Part shown: positions 34,151 to 44,919 of the stretch, piece by piece
Position numbering within the stretch: the stretch's first letter is position 1
Layout of the letters: each line of letters opens with the position of its first letter
Notes under the pieces: generated by a model
What the model was told of the DNA's origin: nothing
The model's database searches: none
Seen by the model: only the letters and a program-made list of their open reading frames with translations
Translations under genes and position numbers: made by a program
Assembly: GCA_032622095.1 (NCBI GenBank)
Contig: CP136064.1
Location: 115,618,004 to 115,682,003 of the forward strand
Source of the DNA: Siphonodentalium dalli
Lineage: Eukaryota > Mollusca > Scaphopoda > Gadilida > Siphonodentaliidae
DNA: 64,000 bases
Direction: 5' to 3'

Positions 34151-36050
34151 ATTTTGACATTCTTATGATTTTTCGTCTCTTAATGCATGATTTTCTTTGT
34201 ATATAAAGCGGTAATAAACACAATATGCTATAATGGTCCCTTCTTTGAAAGACCAAATTAAATGTTACTCCCTGTTAACAAACATGTGCAAAATTTAACT
34301 CTAAGCAATCAACAAAGGTAGAATATGATGTGATTATATTGGTAAATTTATAACCCATCCTATTCATCTGTGTGAGTACAGCTGGTAAGTAGATGAAAAA
34401 TATGTTGAATCCCCTGGAATGACAACAAAAAATAACTAGGGCCAGTGTTAGGGCCTATAGTAGAATAAAAAATTACACAAAATTAAATTTATCTTTTTTT
34501 CAGACATCAACTAGTAGGCCTAGAGCCTATAGTAATACCAAAAAGGAAAATGTACATATGAACCAGTGTACGAATTAACTTTTATGTATGCCTGCATGAC
34601 CACCGACCCGACCTCGCATTACGACTTAGAACTTTGCCTAAAATAATGGCTTAACCCTTTGAGTTTGAACGTTGATGGTCAATTTAGTGCCAAATCCATA
34701 TACACGGATGTATATTACTGAGATTCATTTGGACAATCAGAGCTGAACTTCGGTCATGTACTGGATGGAATTCATGTGCAATAAGAAATTCACACACATT
34801 GTGTACATGACCTTTATGTGTGCCTTCAAACTAGACCACCTTGCATGCACATCATCTTATAAATATACAATAATTAAGTAAATTAATTTTTCTTCTTTGA
34901 TAATTTTCAAATTAGCCTGAATTAGATATTAAGTGTCATTTACATTGTAGTATATGCAGGTAATTATAGGATATACATGTAATAATTACAATGTGAACAA
35001 CACTGTAATGTGTCCTGGCCCCTCTTCACATCTATTTAAATAATATTTTTATACTTTTCAGAAGACTATCCAAGGAAGGTTATATTTGTTTTTCTTTCAA
35101 TAAATGTTATTAAACTTTATTTCATGTCTGATGGTTGTCAACAACACTGAAACTAATAATTTGACAATTCAAATAATTATTTGACAAAAGTATATTTAAA
35201 AATCAAGTTAGTATACAAACACTGATACAAATACTTATTCATACATTACACTCATGCATCAACTAACTGTATGAGTAAAGAGACTGTCATGAATTATAAT
35301 AATTATTGTAATATTCTGTCATGAGTTGTCGGCTGATATTGTCAGACTGCATTAAGTTCACCCTACCCTAGAGCTATCTGAAGTATTTTGTTATTGATCT
35401 ACACCGTGAACTAGACAAATTTCAATATAAAAACTGCCAAGCAAACTGAAACAGACACAATAAAAAAAAATTGCGCGCAAAAAAAATCAATGAAAATTTT
35501 GGGACCCACCCCCACAATATTCACTATTTTTCCATTTTATATCAACTTATGGGGGTAATTATAACAATATTGAATGTATTAGTGCTTCTCATATTGCAAC
35601 AAGTCACAACATATAAACAAATATGTTTAAAACAGTTGAAAATATGTCAATGAAAAAAAAATGCAAAAAAGGTGGTCAAAAACTGTTTCCGGCCTCGGGT
35701 ACCCACCCACCCCCCCCACCTGATGTCTCGTAAAAAAAATTCGGCCCCCCCCCCCTGGTTGGTTCGCGGAATTTTTTCTGGAAAAGTTGGGTCGGTCGGT
35801 CGGAAAAAAAAGAAGATAGAAAACACTCAAATTTTCAAATAAAAAGAAAATGGTCTGAAAATAACTTTGTATCATATCTATTATCTTACATCTATTATTG
35901 GCATCTCAATATACAGCCAGATACTTGATCTGACTAGAAAAACAAGGTTGATAAATGTTTGTAATCACTTTTAATACTCTTTAAACATAACATAGCGAAA
36001 ACAAAAACACAAAACTAGACGTTGATTTTATTTGACATTATACAGTATAT
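34151..36050. other. Unassigned intronic DNA, partly low-complexity
   Basis: Mostly AT-rich sequence without supported features. Around 35690-35810 there are C-runs and TTGGTTCGCGGAATTTTT plus GGGTCGGTCGGTCGG, resembling the subterminal part of AGGCC-ended elements, but no clean tips were found. Confidence 0.4.
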
Positions 36051-36069
36051 ACATTTTACATCCCATATG

Positions 36070-36345
36070 AATTTAATATAATATAGTGACAGAGGTGTAA
36101 AATATATGTGGATTTATATTACATCTATGCGGCACTGTATTATATCAAATGTGTATGAATACAGGAGAAGTCATGTAAAATATACTTTGAATACAGGAGA
36201 AGTCATGTAAAATATACTTTGCTATAGATGTCAAATAGGTGTAATATACATGTGAATTTATATTACATCTATGTGGCACTATATTATATCAAATGTGTAT
36301 AATATGTAAAATATACTTTGCTATAAATGTCAAATAAAATTGTCA
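36070..36345. repeat. Local ~150-bp tandem duplication
   Basis: Text around GATTTATATTACATCTATG, CACTGTATTATATCAAATGTG and TAAAATATACTTTGCTATA occurs twice in the same order, with a 33-bp inner duplication (GAATACAGGAGAAGTCATG twice near 36160-36195). Confidence 0.8.
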
Positions 36346-36347
36346 AC

Positions 36348-36600
36348 TCAACAATTGTAACCAAATGAACTGAGGGCCGACACCGGAACGTCGGGCTCCT
36401 CGATTTCGGTGACCCCCCTCGGTAAATTGTTCTGTAAGACCACCAAAGGAGTGACACGACGAATCAATGCATCGTCCTCGACAAACGAGAACAGCTCTCG
36501 AACTGTTATTTCTGGATAAACACATTTCAGCTGTTTTCTTATGGTCTTGTTTTCCGAAATGACAACTGCTTTCCCCCATTTCGAAAAAACGAAAGTAGAC
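36348..36600 (-). pseudogene. Unidentified coding remnant (C-terminal part of a protein) next to the LINE 3' end
   Basis: On the minus strand a frame without a start codon runs open for about 83 codons, from about 36600 to a TGA at 36348-36350. It has protein-like composition, including VYPEITVRELFSFVEDD and RRVTPLVVLQNNLPRGV, and it ends ALSSFGYNC. A pyrimidine stretch followed by an AAAGCAG acceptor-like site lies near 36566-36590, so the piece may be a terminal exon. The LINE poly(A) signal and 3' end lie immediately upstream (36605-36630), which suggests the LINE landed at or in this gene piece. I do not recognise the protein. It could be a retroposed gene, a transposon-encoded protein or part of a nested host gene. 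Confidence 0.5.
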
Positions 36601-36604
36601 TAGC

Positions 36605-36804
36605 GTTGTTACTCAATCAAAGTTTATTTGTACGTTACACCATGTATGGTCAAATGTACATTAACATAGAATAACAAGACAAGAACATTGAATATGGAAC
36701 AAAATAAGTAGCAACAAATACATATATGGATCGATGTATATAGATGACAATGTAATTATGTGAGTTGATATTACGTCATCAGCCAGCATCAAACCAGGAT
36801 GGTG
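36605..36804 (-). other. LINE 3' UTR with poly(A) signal
   Basis: Downstream of the LINE stop codon on the minus strand lie about 200 bp of non-coding sequence. They contain an AATAAA (complement of 36623-36628) and end near the TTGAGTAACAAC text at 36605-36615, the likely 3' terminus of the LINE. Confidence 0.55.
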
Positions 36805-39085
36805 TCAAGTTGATAGGTCAATGTTCCTTTTTTGTTGTACTCGATTAACCAGTTCGTCACTTGGTTGCCAAGCACCTTTCTTTTTCAGTCCACAGTGGAC
36901 GAAATATGCCAGTGCCTGTAGTGTTGTTGGGTCTGTGCTTGTTAATATTTTATTGAATAGCATCTCATTAGGGGTGGTTAGGAGATCAGGTGTTAGTTTC
37001 TTTGAAATATGGCGCGCTCGTCTGACAGTGAGGTACAATGGAGGAGGAAGTGCTCCTCATTATCAATTTGGTTGCATGTTTCACATATACGGTCCGCTTC
37101 ATCGAAATCGAAATAGCGTCCACGCTCAATGCCCAGTGTGTGACAGCTAATTCTGAATTTCGTGAGGGATTCTCGTTGTTTGGGGATGGAAATGATGTTA
37201 AGATATTCTTCCAAAGAAGTGATTGTTTTGAACGTTCTGTACGTTCTAAGCTTGTTCCATGGGGGATCACGTCTGTTGCTATTTCTGGGGAGTTTGCTGC
37301 GAGTATTATCGTTAAATAGTTGTGTCTTTATTGAGTTATCAATGAAGTCGTTGATGTTGTGATGTGGTGACAGAGATGTGATTAACTGTTGACATTGTGA
37401 CAACGACCTATTCCATGATTCAAGATTAGCTTCGGATAGAATTTTGTCAGTCATAAAAGCTTCTTTTACAAGTCGCTCTGGGGGTAACTGTGATATGTAC
37501 TGTTCATACTGACATAATCTAGATACTGCATGTTTTGTCAATGGGGCAATGCCCAGTTCAAGCCAGGCCTGCACGCAATATTACTAGCTCTTTCCGGCAT
37601 ATTCAGGAGAAACTTACAAAATTTTGTCGGTGTATTTTCATAGTTAATGTTGTCGTTTACTGTCATAATATTGAAGTCGAAGCCTCTAGCTTTAGCTCTG
37701 TCGAATGAATTGTATATTTTATTAATAACATCTGGGAACCATACTAGTAGCTCACAGTTGTATGTTAAAATAGGGATGACAATTAAGGCTTTGAAGCAAT
37801 TTGATATTGAGGTGCTGTGGCAATTGTTTTGTAGGTAGGGCTTTTGCTATGTGAAAAAATGACTTGAGGCTCTTCTTAATGAGGTCAGCGCGTGCAAGTT
37901 CAAAGGAACCCTTGTAGTTGATTCGTAGCCCCAGATATGTGTACGATGGGACTGACTCTAATACTTGGTTGTTGTAAGTTATGCTTGTGTGTATTGGCGG
38001 TCCCGCGGTAAATGTCATACATTTTGTTTTTTGTATATTGAGATATAGTTGCCATTATGTTGTAATCACGGAGGGTATCCATTTTTCGTTGGAGCCCTTC
38101 TTGTGATGTTGATAGTAGTATTAGGTCATCAGCAAACAGTAAGCATGGTACTTCACTAGTTTGGAGTGTTGGTTGATCGCTATTTACTAGTGATTCTTGT
38201 GGTAGGTCATTGAGATAAATGTTAAACAGTGTAGGGCTAAGATTAACAACTTGGTTAACACCTTGCTTGATTTCGAAGTATTCGGTGGCCTTATCTCCAA
38301 ATTTCAAACATGCACTTTGTTTGTCATACATTGAGGAAATAATCTTGTACGTTTTCAATCCTATGCCATGTTTTAGTAACTTGAATTTTAGACCATCTCT
38401 CCAGACGGAGTCAAACGCTTTTTTGTAATCAATAAAACATGCGTACAATGGCTGGGTTCTACTGTTATATTTGCGAATAAGCGTTTTCAATATGAACAGG
38501 CAATCTGATGTTCTATGACCTCGCATAAAGCCATGTTGGAATTGGTTTATTGGGTTTGTTGTTAGTTGTAATATCCGTTCATTAATGACACTGCTAAAAA
38601 CTTTAGCTAGGCAACTTGTCATAGATATGCCTCTATAATTTTCGGGTAAATGTCGGGGCCCGGATTTGTAGATTGTGGTTATATGTGTGATGTTCCATGT
38701 TTCTGGGTAGATTCCACTGTCTAGTATTGCATTGAATAGTTTTGTTATTGATTTGGCAAGGAAGTCGCGGCCATGTTTCATTTGTTCATTTATTAGGCCA
38801 TCGAGCCCACTGGATTTTCTGTTTTTTAATTTAGATAGTGCTTTTGATATTTCACGTATGGTAATACATGTAGGTCGATCAGTTATATAATTGGTGTCTG
38901 TTTCCGTTTCAAGTTTTAATAAATGTGGGTTGATATCCCAGCTTGGACCACTACTGCATTCAAAGGTTTTGGAAATGTTTTATCCACTGCTCAACATTAT
39001 GGGGGGTGTCAAGAGAATCGCGTGATTCTAGACCATTTTGTTTAACTGTTCTCCAAAATTCTTTGGAGTCATTCGCATTAACATT
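36805..39085 (-). pseudogene. LINE ORF2: reverse transcriptase and C-terminal domain (broken)
   Basis: Read on the minus strand. NVNANDSKEFWRTV lies next to the insertion at 39086. It is followed by KSSGLDG (about 38805), a complete set of RT fingers and palm with FIDYKKAFDSVWRDGL (about 38430) and the catalytic FADD at 38125-38136. The thumb has SYTYLGLRINYKG (about 37930). After a break near 37600-37750 there is a C-terminal domain with a CETCNQIDNEEHFLLHC zinc-knuckle-like motif (about 37065-37115). The frame ends near 36805. At least two frameshifts and the insertion at 39086-41638 make it inactive. It is a non-LTR element of the endonuclease-bearing kind; the clade is not certain. Confidence 0.9.
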
Positions 39086-39601
39086 CAACCCTGATAATTA
39101 GGAAAAATGTCCTAGGCAAAAAAAATCGGTTGGATCACGCTTTATTTCCATCAAGCCAAAATACACGATGAAAAATATATTTGCACACTATAAAATGGTG
39201 CTCTCTGGTGCTCTCGGATAATTTTGTCGCCAAATATATTCAGTAACATCGGTGAATTTAAGAGAATACGCATGGACAGAATTGTTTGAGGTCTGTTCGA
39301 AAAAACGTAAAAACTACATCATTCGCTGGCCAAATTTTATCCTATATTTAGTTTGTGTATGACGTCAGGAAATTCCCGGCTCTTGAGGTGATCTCTTAAA
39401 ATTTTTGGCGCACCGTGAGTAAATTGTTTTCAGATGAATGGAGAATTATCCCGTTCAATCTATTCAATATCCAAATTAATAAAGTATAAATTTTATAGCC
39501 AAGTATAGCTGTATTTAACTCTCCACTAAATAGTATAAAAAATATAGTTTCAGAGTTCCCCCTGCACTATTATTTGGGTCTGCAGTCTGCATCAATGGAA
39601 T

Positions 39602-39630
39602 CCCCCCCCCCCCCCCCCCCCCCCCCCCCC
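39602..39630 (+). repeat. C29 homopolymer
   Basis: Twenty-nine consecutive cytosines within the LINE-inserted transposon, bordered by two GCACTATTATTTGGG(T/C)CTGCA repeats. Length is probably unreliable. Confidence 0.9.
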
Positions 39631-40627
39631 GCACTATTATTTGGGCCTGCACTTTTATTTGGAGCCCGAGAGTAATATGGGAGGCTAAATTCACATTCAA
39701 TAGCTAAATTATGCTTAAGTGTGATCATACTAATGACATTACGTGTATATATGGGAACTAGTATTTTGACCCTGTGAATGTTATTAGATAGGTCCTGTTG
39801 ACTTCTGATGTTATAAAAGGGCACGTACCACTAAATAATTTAACTATTAAAATACCAGTGATTAAATATATATGCAAAATGGTTGCAATCTGGTCGGTGA
39901 AAATTGAAACATGGGGATAAATTGGACCCATACTAGAATGTCATGGGATAGATGCCGTTGACCTCAGACCACTTAAAGGGGAAAATATGAGCAATAAAGA
40001 GCGTTTCTTATCAGATTAGACGATATGTAGGAACATTACCTGACCAGGGGATTGTAATGTGATAGGCGCCTTTGACTAATAACTTATACAATCAATAAAG
40101 ATTGTTTATTATTAGCCCGGATGTTATGTGGGAACATTGGTACACAAAAGCAAAATGATTCGGGGAATGTCACAGGATAGGTGCTGTTGATCACATTCTT
40201 CACCCGAGCAACGCTAATATATATTGACTTTTATTATAATATTAAGTTTTAATTTTAAAATGATAAATTTATCGTCAAAATTCCCAAAATACATTATTTG
40301 CATGAATGAAACATATATGTTTTATACTATTTAGTGGATAGTTAAATAAAACTGAGCTTTGATATGGAATCAAACAGTTTTTATCTTTGGTATAAAATAG
40401 ATTAAACGGGATAATTCCTCAACACATATGAAAACATTTTACTCACGGTGCACCAAAAACTTTAAGAGATCACCTTGTCTTGTCAGAAATTTCCCACTTA
40501 TGACTTTTATTTGTCGTGGCACCACAGTGTGTGGAATCCTAATCCTTCAGAATAGATAACAGTTATTTGTGTGAAGTACCATCAATCAATATGGATAAGT
40601 CACTAGTACTATGAAAAAGCAATTACA

Positions 40628-40764
40628 CAAGGTCCCAATAGTCCTGACTCAAGGTCCCGATCGTCCTGACTCCCAATCGTCCAATGTCCCAATCGTCCGA
40701 GGTCCCAATTGTCCAAGGTCCCAATCGTCCGAGGTCCCAATCGTCCAAGGTCCCAATCATCCGA
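40628..40764 (+). repeat. Minisatellite, 16-bp GGTCCCAATCGTCCGA unit
   Basis: About eight tandem copies of GGTCCCAATCGTCC(G/A)A with minor substitutions inside the right foldback arm of the 39086-41638 element. Confidence 0.9.
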
Positions 40765-40993
40765 CAATCCTATATACAGGTTGCTGGGTTGATCTCCACA
40801 GAACTAAAACGCTTAAAGTTAAACAAATATAAACTAGATTTGTATCAGTAGGCCTATCAATGAGCTCAGTTTGAGATTGCCGCAAGGATCTGGCTCCTTT
40901 TGACGTGTATGACATGTAGAAATTCCCTGCTGTAGAGCTCCAATTGGACGACATCCATTTTCACAAGAGGGGATAATGCAGCGATAGTAGGAT

Positions 40994-41068
40994 CAGTCGG
41001 ATTAAAACGATACTCAGACTCTAACGATACAGTATCGTTAGAGTCTGAGTATGGTTTTAATCAGACTG
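40994..41068. mobile_element. 75-bp hairpin MITE with 9-bp TSD
   Basis: An almost perfect palindrome starting CAGTCGGATTAAAACGATAC and ending TTTTAATCAGACTG, flanked by the perfect 9-bp duplication TAGTAGGAT (40985-40993 and 41069-41077). The 9-bp TSD suggests Mutator-like mobilisation. One of the shortest complete elements in the window. Confidence 0.9.
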
Positions 41069-41643
41069 TAGTAGGATGAGATGAGTCTTGAGCTGGGAAT
41101 TTCCTGACGTCATACATAATCTAACTATAGGATAAAATTTGGCCAGCGAATGATGTAGTTTTTACGCATTTAGCGGTCTCACGGTTACTGCGTATATAAA
41201 ACACGGAATACCACAAAGACGGAAACGGAACTAAAACAAACAAAGTTTAAATCAGGATTATAAATTTTATATCTATCTATAAACTTTAATATTTATCCAT
41301 CTATACTATAGTAACTATACATGCTAGCCATAAAAACTTCAAATACTATTATATTAAACCAGCATACACATCGCCAATATGCACCATATTTCTTTCCGGT
41401 TTGCGTTCCCGAAATTGGAAATCTCATAATTGTTTTCCGCACGGTAACACATTTGACTTAATAAACTTGGGGGTTGGGCAGCTCGTGGTGACAATATACC
41501 TGGTAGTTGTCGTTGCCTAGTGTCTGTTTATCATTTCTTCAGATAATGTCCTCGGCTATTTTTTAGCCGAGGATAATAAATTTTTCCTCGGCAAAACGGT
41601 CGGCTTTGCCGATAGCCGACCGCTAATAATCAGGGTTGACATT

Positions 41644-42445
41644 GGATATTGTTTTTATAGTTTCGTGCCATTTTTTAGTTTTAGCTGCTTTAACAGCCCG
41701 GAAGTATTGTCTGTGCATTGCGTGGTACTGCTCGCGGATCCTCTGGTCGTGAGGGAATAAGGACATTTTTTTGCCTAGGGATTTTAATTTTTTTGCTTGA
41801 TTCTGCAGTGTACCAGTGTACCATATTTTTTTCTTCGTTTTTCGTTTTTTACGTTGCGGCTGCCCCATAAGTGGTGCTGATCCATTCAGGTGGTGAATCA
41901 TTTCAGTAATATTTTTAGTGGCGACATTTATTCCTGACTTGGTGGGCATGATAGTCGATTCCTCAAAATTAAGTATGGCTCCAGCCCCCTGTGGTGTAGA
42001 AATGTTACTTAACAGTAAGTTGTATGATTTGGGTGTCCATTTCTTTGGCGGTGGTAATTGCTTAAGGGGGTACTCTGGTTGGACCGTAAATTGGCGTGAA
42101 CACTTTAGTGAAACACCTATTTGGTAGTGATCCGATAAGTAGCACTTATAATGCGTTCTGAAAATATGATACTTGTGATAGGAATGATTTGTTTGTGAGG
42201 GCCAGATCTACACCACTGTTGCCGTTGTGGCCAAAGAAGGTATAGTTTCCCAGGATGTCACCCGTAAATCTTCCATTTAGAATACGAAGGCCGGCCGCGA
42301 TACAAAGATCAATCAACTCGAGACCATGCTGGTTTGTTCTGCATCTAAGTTGTTACGCCTCGTGGCATCGTCAATTACGTAACCTGTTGGTAGCGGCACG
42401 TGTGCATCTGAGTCGTGTGCTATGAAGTCATTTAAAAGAGAGAAA
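41644..42445 (-). pseudogene. LINE ORF2: AP endonuclease C-terminal part and linker (broken)
   Basis: On the minus strand HGLELIDLCIAAGLRILNGR (about 42325-42270) leads to GNYTFFGHNGNSGVDLALTN and YLSDHYQIGVSL (about 42140-42105). These match the last blocks of the apurinic-type endonuclease of non-LTR retrotransposons, including the SDH motif at the active site. A Lys-rich linker (41949-41644) leads to the RT half beyond the inserted transposon. Frameshifts interrupt the domain near 42330 and 42150, and the N-terminal half of the nuclease is not readable. Inactive. Confidence 0.85.
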
Positions 42446-42956
42446 TATTTTCAAGAACATTTAAGTTTGATATCATTTGACTTGTCAGCTGACACGGACT
42501 GACGGAGTCTCGAAAATAGGACAGGGGAAACCCCAGCATTGGAGACGAGTAACAACCAATGAGAGGTTGACAGCTAAAAGTATCAATGCATACTTACACT
42601 TGATACAATAATTCAATCATATAGCGTGAATTCCAATCATAAAACCACTTTTGTGTCGAGGAAATCGGATACATCTTCCCATTATTTTCTTGAAATAAAC
42701 ACGCCATAATAATCGGAAGTTGAAGGGACGTAACTCTCGCGATAATAAACGAGATCTATAGTTTCCGGGCGGCGGGCCGATATTGAACTAGGCTTCTCAT
42801 TATCGGCCCGCGGCCCGCTGTTTTGGTAACAATACGCTATTTGGAACGCCCCGAAAAACATTATCAATGGCCTAGAGAACGCCCTATAAAGTGGTAATAA
42901 TATGCAATGATAATGCAATCGGAAAATCTTGGTGTTGCATGGATACAGATGCCTTG

Positions 42957-43553
42957 TATAGAAATGGAGGTAAAATCCACCGAGAACATCGAAGTGATAT
43001 CATAAACATCCGATTTAAGAGTTTAAGAGTTCGGCACATTACTGGTAAGAGTTTTGATGCGGTCTATTTCCCGAAAGCCGGTCGAGTTTCCGGTCTAGAT
43101 TCTGTATATGTTTGTATAGTTCACTTATCGGGTCATTGTTCCTGTGTTGAGAGTGTTGATTCGAATTGTTTCGTTCGTGATCACTATTTCTGTACTGAAT
43201 GTCTTGACGTTGAGTGTTATGTTGGGTGTTGTGTTCAGGCCAATATCTCGTCTGTTGTGGTGAATATTGACCCTTCCAGCTCTGACGCCGAGGTGGTGCT
43301 GAGTTACCTGCTGACGTGGAGAGTGCGTATTTGTATGATTGCACAAGTTTGACGATTCCTCGGGGGGAGAGATGCACTCCATCTTCTATGTCGTCACACG
43401 ACAAGAAAGGTGGTTGTATGTAGACCACAGCCTGCTCTCGACATAAGCTTTGTAGTTGACGGTTGTAACTCTTAAACTCTTAAATCGGATGTTTATGATA
43501 TCACTTCGATGTTCTCGGTGGATTTTACCTCCATTTCTATACAAGTCTAGAGC
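42957..43553. repeat. Inverted repeat pair of ~80 bp within the LINE ORF1 region
   Basis: 42957-43035 (TTGTATAGAAATGGAGGTAA, CCACCGAGAACATCGAAGTG, CATCCGATTTAAGAG) recurs as its reverse complement at 43470-43553. The part between belongs to ORF1, so the extra copy probably arose by local inversion-duplication. Confidence 0.75.
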
Positions 43554-43931
43554 GTTCATAATGTCCATTTGGTCTTCCGGTTTGTTCACTAAATCGGGGC
43601 AATATTCCTGCGAAGATGATTTTTTCTGTATTTTTTATTTGTTTTGCTTCCGTTATTAGTTGCTTCATTTCCTTGATACATTCACTTGGGGTTTTACGTG
43701 TGAGATCATTAGATGCTATTTTACTAGCAGCATTGTTGGTACAGTATTCATGTTTTTCACTGTATCGATTGCTCCTTTTATTGTTTTATTATCCAAGGTG
43801 TGCACATCTATTGACTTTGCTCTATACATTTTACTAGGTTGGCAATTATCGCAATACGAGAGGGGAACACTTCGACGTTCGTACTCATATTTTACCAATT
43901 TTTGTACCTGGCTTGCCTGTCTAAGTTTCAT
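43040..43931 (-). pseudogene. LINE ORF1-like coding remnant (SGNH-like segment plus Gln/Asn-rich tail)
   Basis: Minus-strand frames give SIDVHTLDNKTIKGAIDTV (about 43810), then after a one-base shift near 43717 KIASNDLTRKTPSECIKEMK and KIIFAGILPR. Further along EDGVHLSPRGIVKLV (about 43370) is followed by a Gln/Asn/His/Arg-rich tail ending at 43040. The N-D-L and D-G-V-H-L blocks resemble the SGNH/esterase-like ORF1 of some CR1-type LINEs, where the last His is catalytic. The order 5' of the endonuclease fits ORF1 of the same LINE. Frames are broken, so non-functional. Confidence 0.6.
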
Positions 43932-44152
43932 GGGAAAATGGCTAATTTGATTCTATTTGCCGTTATATATATATTTATCACCCCATTTAATATTCATTTT
44001 CGTAAAAATAAAATAAAAGCCGAATATGATTTGTTTAAAATGTTTGAAGCATGAATTTGGCGATAAGTTGTTATCAGAGTACGTTATACTTGTGATAGTT
44101 ACGTTACACACACGGTGTTCCCCTATCGTATTGCGATAATCGCCAACCTACT
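43838..44152. mobile_element. Short inverted-repeat element (AGGTTGGC ends)
   Basis: AGGTTGGCAATTATCGCAAT at the left is inverted at 44123-44152, continuing into AGAGGGGAACAC against GTGTTCCCCTAT. ACT flanks both ends and may be a 3-bp TSD. About 315 bp, non-coding. Confidence 0.65.
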
Positions 44153-44388
44153 AGCGGAAGTGATGCAGAAAACACGGATGCGAAACGTCGCCAAAATTAA
44201 TCCGTTCCTACAAACGGTACACAAGCTATCTTTTTTCATTTTTTTAATAAAATAAAATTTTGAGTGCGGAAAAAACGGGTCGGCAGCAATAAAAAAAGTT
44301 CGTAACACAATTTAATTTTTTTCTAAAAAAAAAAAAAAAACCACTCGGCGGATCCGCGAACCAACTAATAAAAAAACAGGGGCCTTAA

Positions 44389-44780
44389 CCCTTTACCCAA
44401 CAAAACGGCCAAAACCGGCCAAATAAAGCTTCAACAGACTAAAATATCTTCGGTCTGTCTCAATAGAACCATACAAATATGGATATCATTGGAACCGGCT
44501 CCTTGACCACATTGTGATAGTTACAGTTATGCCCTGTGCCAATGCATTCTCTTATATATGTGAGTCGACCATAGGTCACCTCGCATATATAAGAGAATGC
44601 ATTGGCCTAAAAATAATCTTTTTTTAACACTTTTTACCATTTTTTCTTACATTCTTTAACAATTTTATAATTTTTAATGTGTTAAGCCAATGCGTTCTCT
44701 TATATATGCGAGGCGACCTATGGTCGACTCGCATATATAACAGAATGCATTGGCACAGGGCCCTTCTGTTGGGTAAAGGG
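44389..44780 (-). mobile_element. TTAA-flanked MITE (CCCTTTACCCAAC ends), copy 1
   Basis: A 392-bp element flanked by TTAA (44385-44388 and 44781-44784), with ends CCCTTTACCCAAC and GTTGGGTAAAGGG. It holds two copies of a 69-bp hairpin (44538-44606 and 44686-44754), each GCCAATGCATTCTC...GCATTGGC-like around a TCGACCATAGG loop. The inverse-oriented copy at 49228-49617 is about 95 percent alike by eye. Confidence 0.92.
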
Positions 44781-44919
44781 TTAAAAAGAAAAAAGTTGTA
44801 ATTTTATTCAAGTTCACTTTCTGAAACACATGTAACCTTACTTGATCAGATAAATAAATTGTAAAAGGTAAATTCAAACACATTCGGAAAAGTTTGTTTC
44901 ATGTTAAATTCTATCTGAT

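Larger units (their letters stand above)
39086..41638. mobile_element. 2.55-kb DNA transposon inserted in the LINE (CAACCCTGAT ends, 5-bp TSD)
   Basis: Ends CAACCCTGATAATTAG and CTAATAATCAGGGTTG are inverted with one mismatch, flanked by ACATT on both sides (39081-39085 and 41639-41643). Removing the element and one ACATT joins the LINE frame as SNVNANDS, so the boundaries are secure. Inside, 39300-39480 is inverted at 40400-40495 plus 41085-41166, making long foldback arms. The right arm is split by about 590 bp holding a minisatellite and a 75-bp MITE. No transposase frame. Relatives of its left end occur near 47395-47700 and 49618-49722. Confidence 0.92.

Noticed and set aside
41918-42127. 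Plus-strand frame of 69 codons
   Set aside because: It is the antisense of the LINE endonuclease region, which has clear family motifs on the minus strand.
42891-43352. 153-codon plus-strand frame
   Set aside because: Antisense shadow of the LINE ORF1 remnant; the minus strand carries the recognisable blocks.
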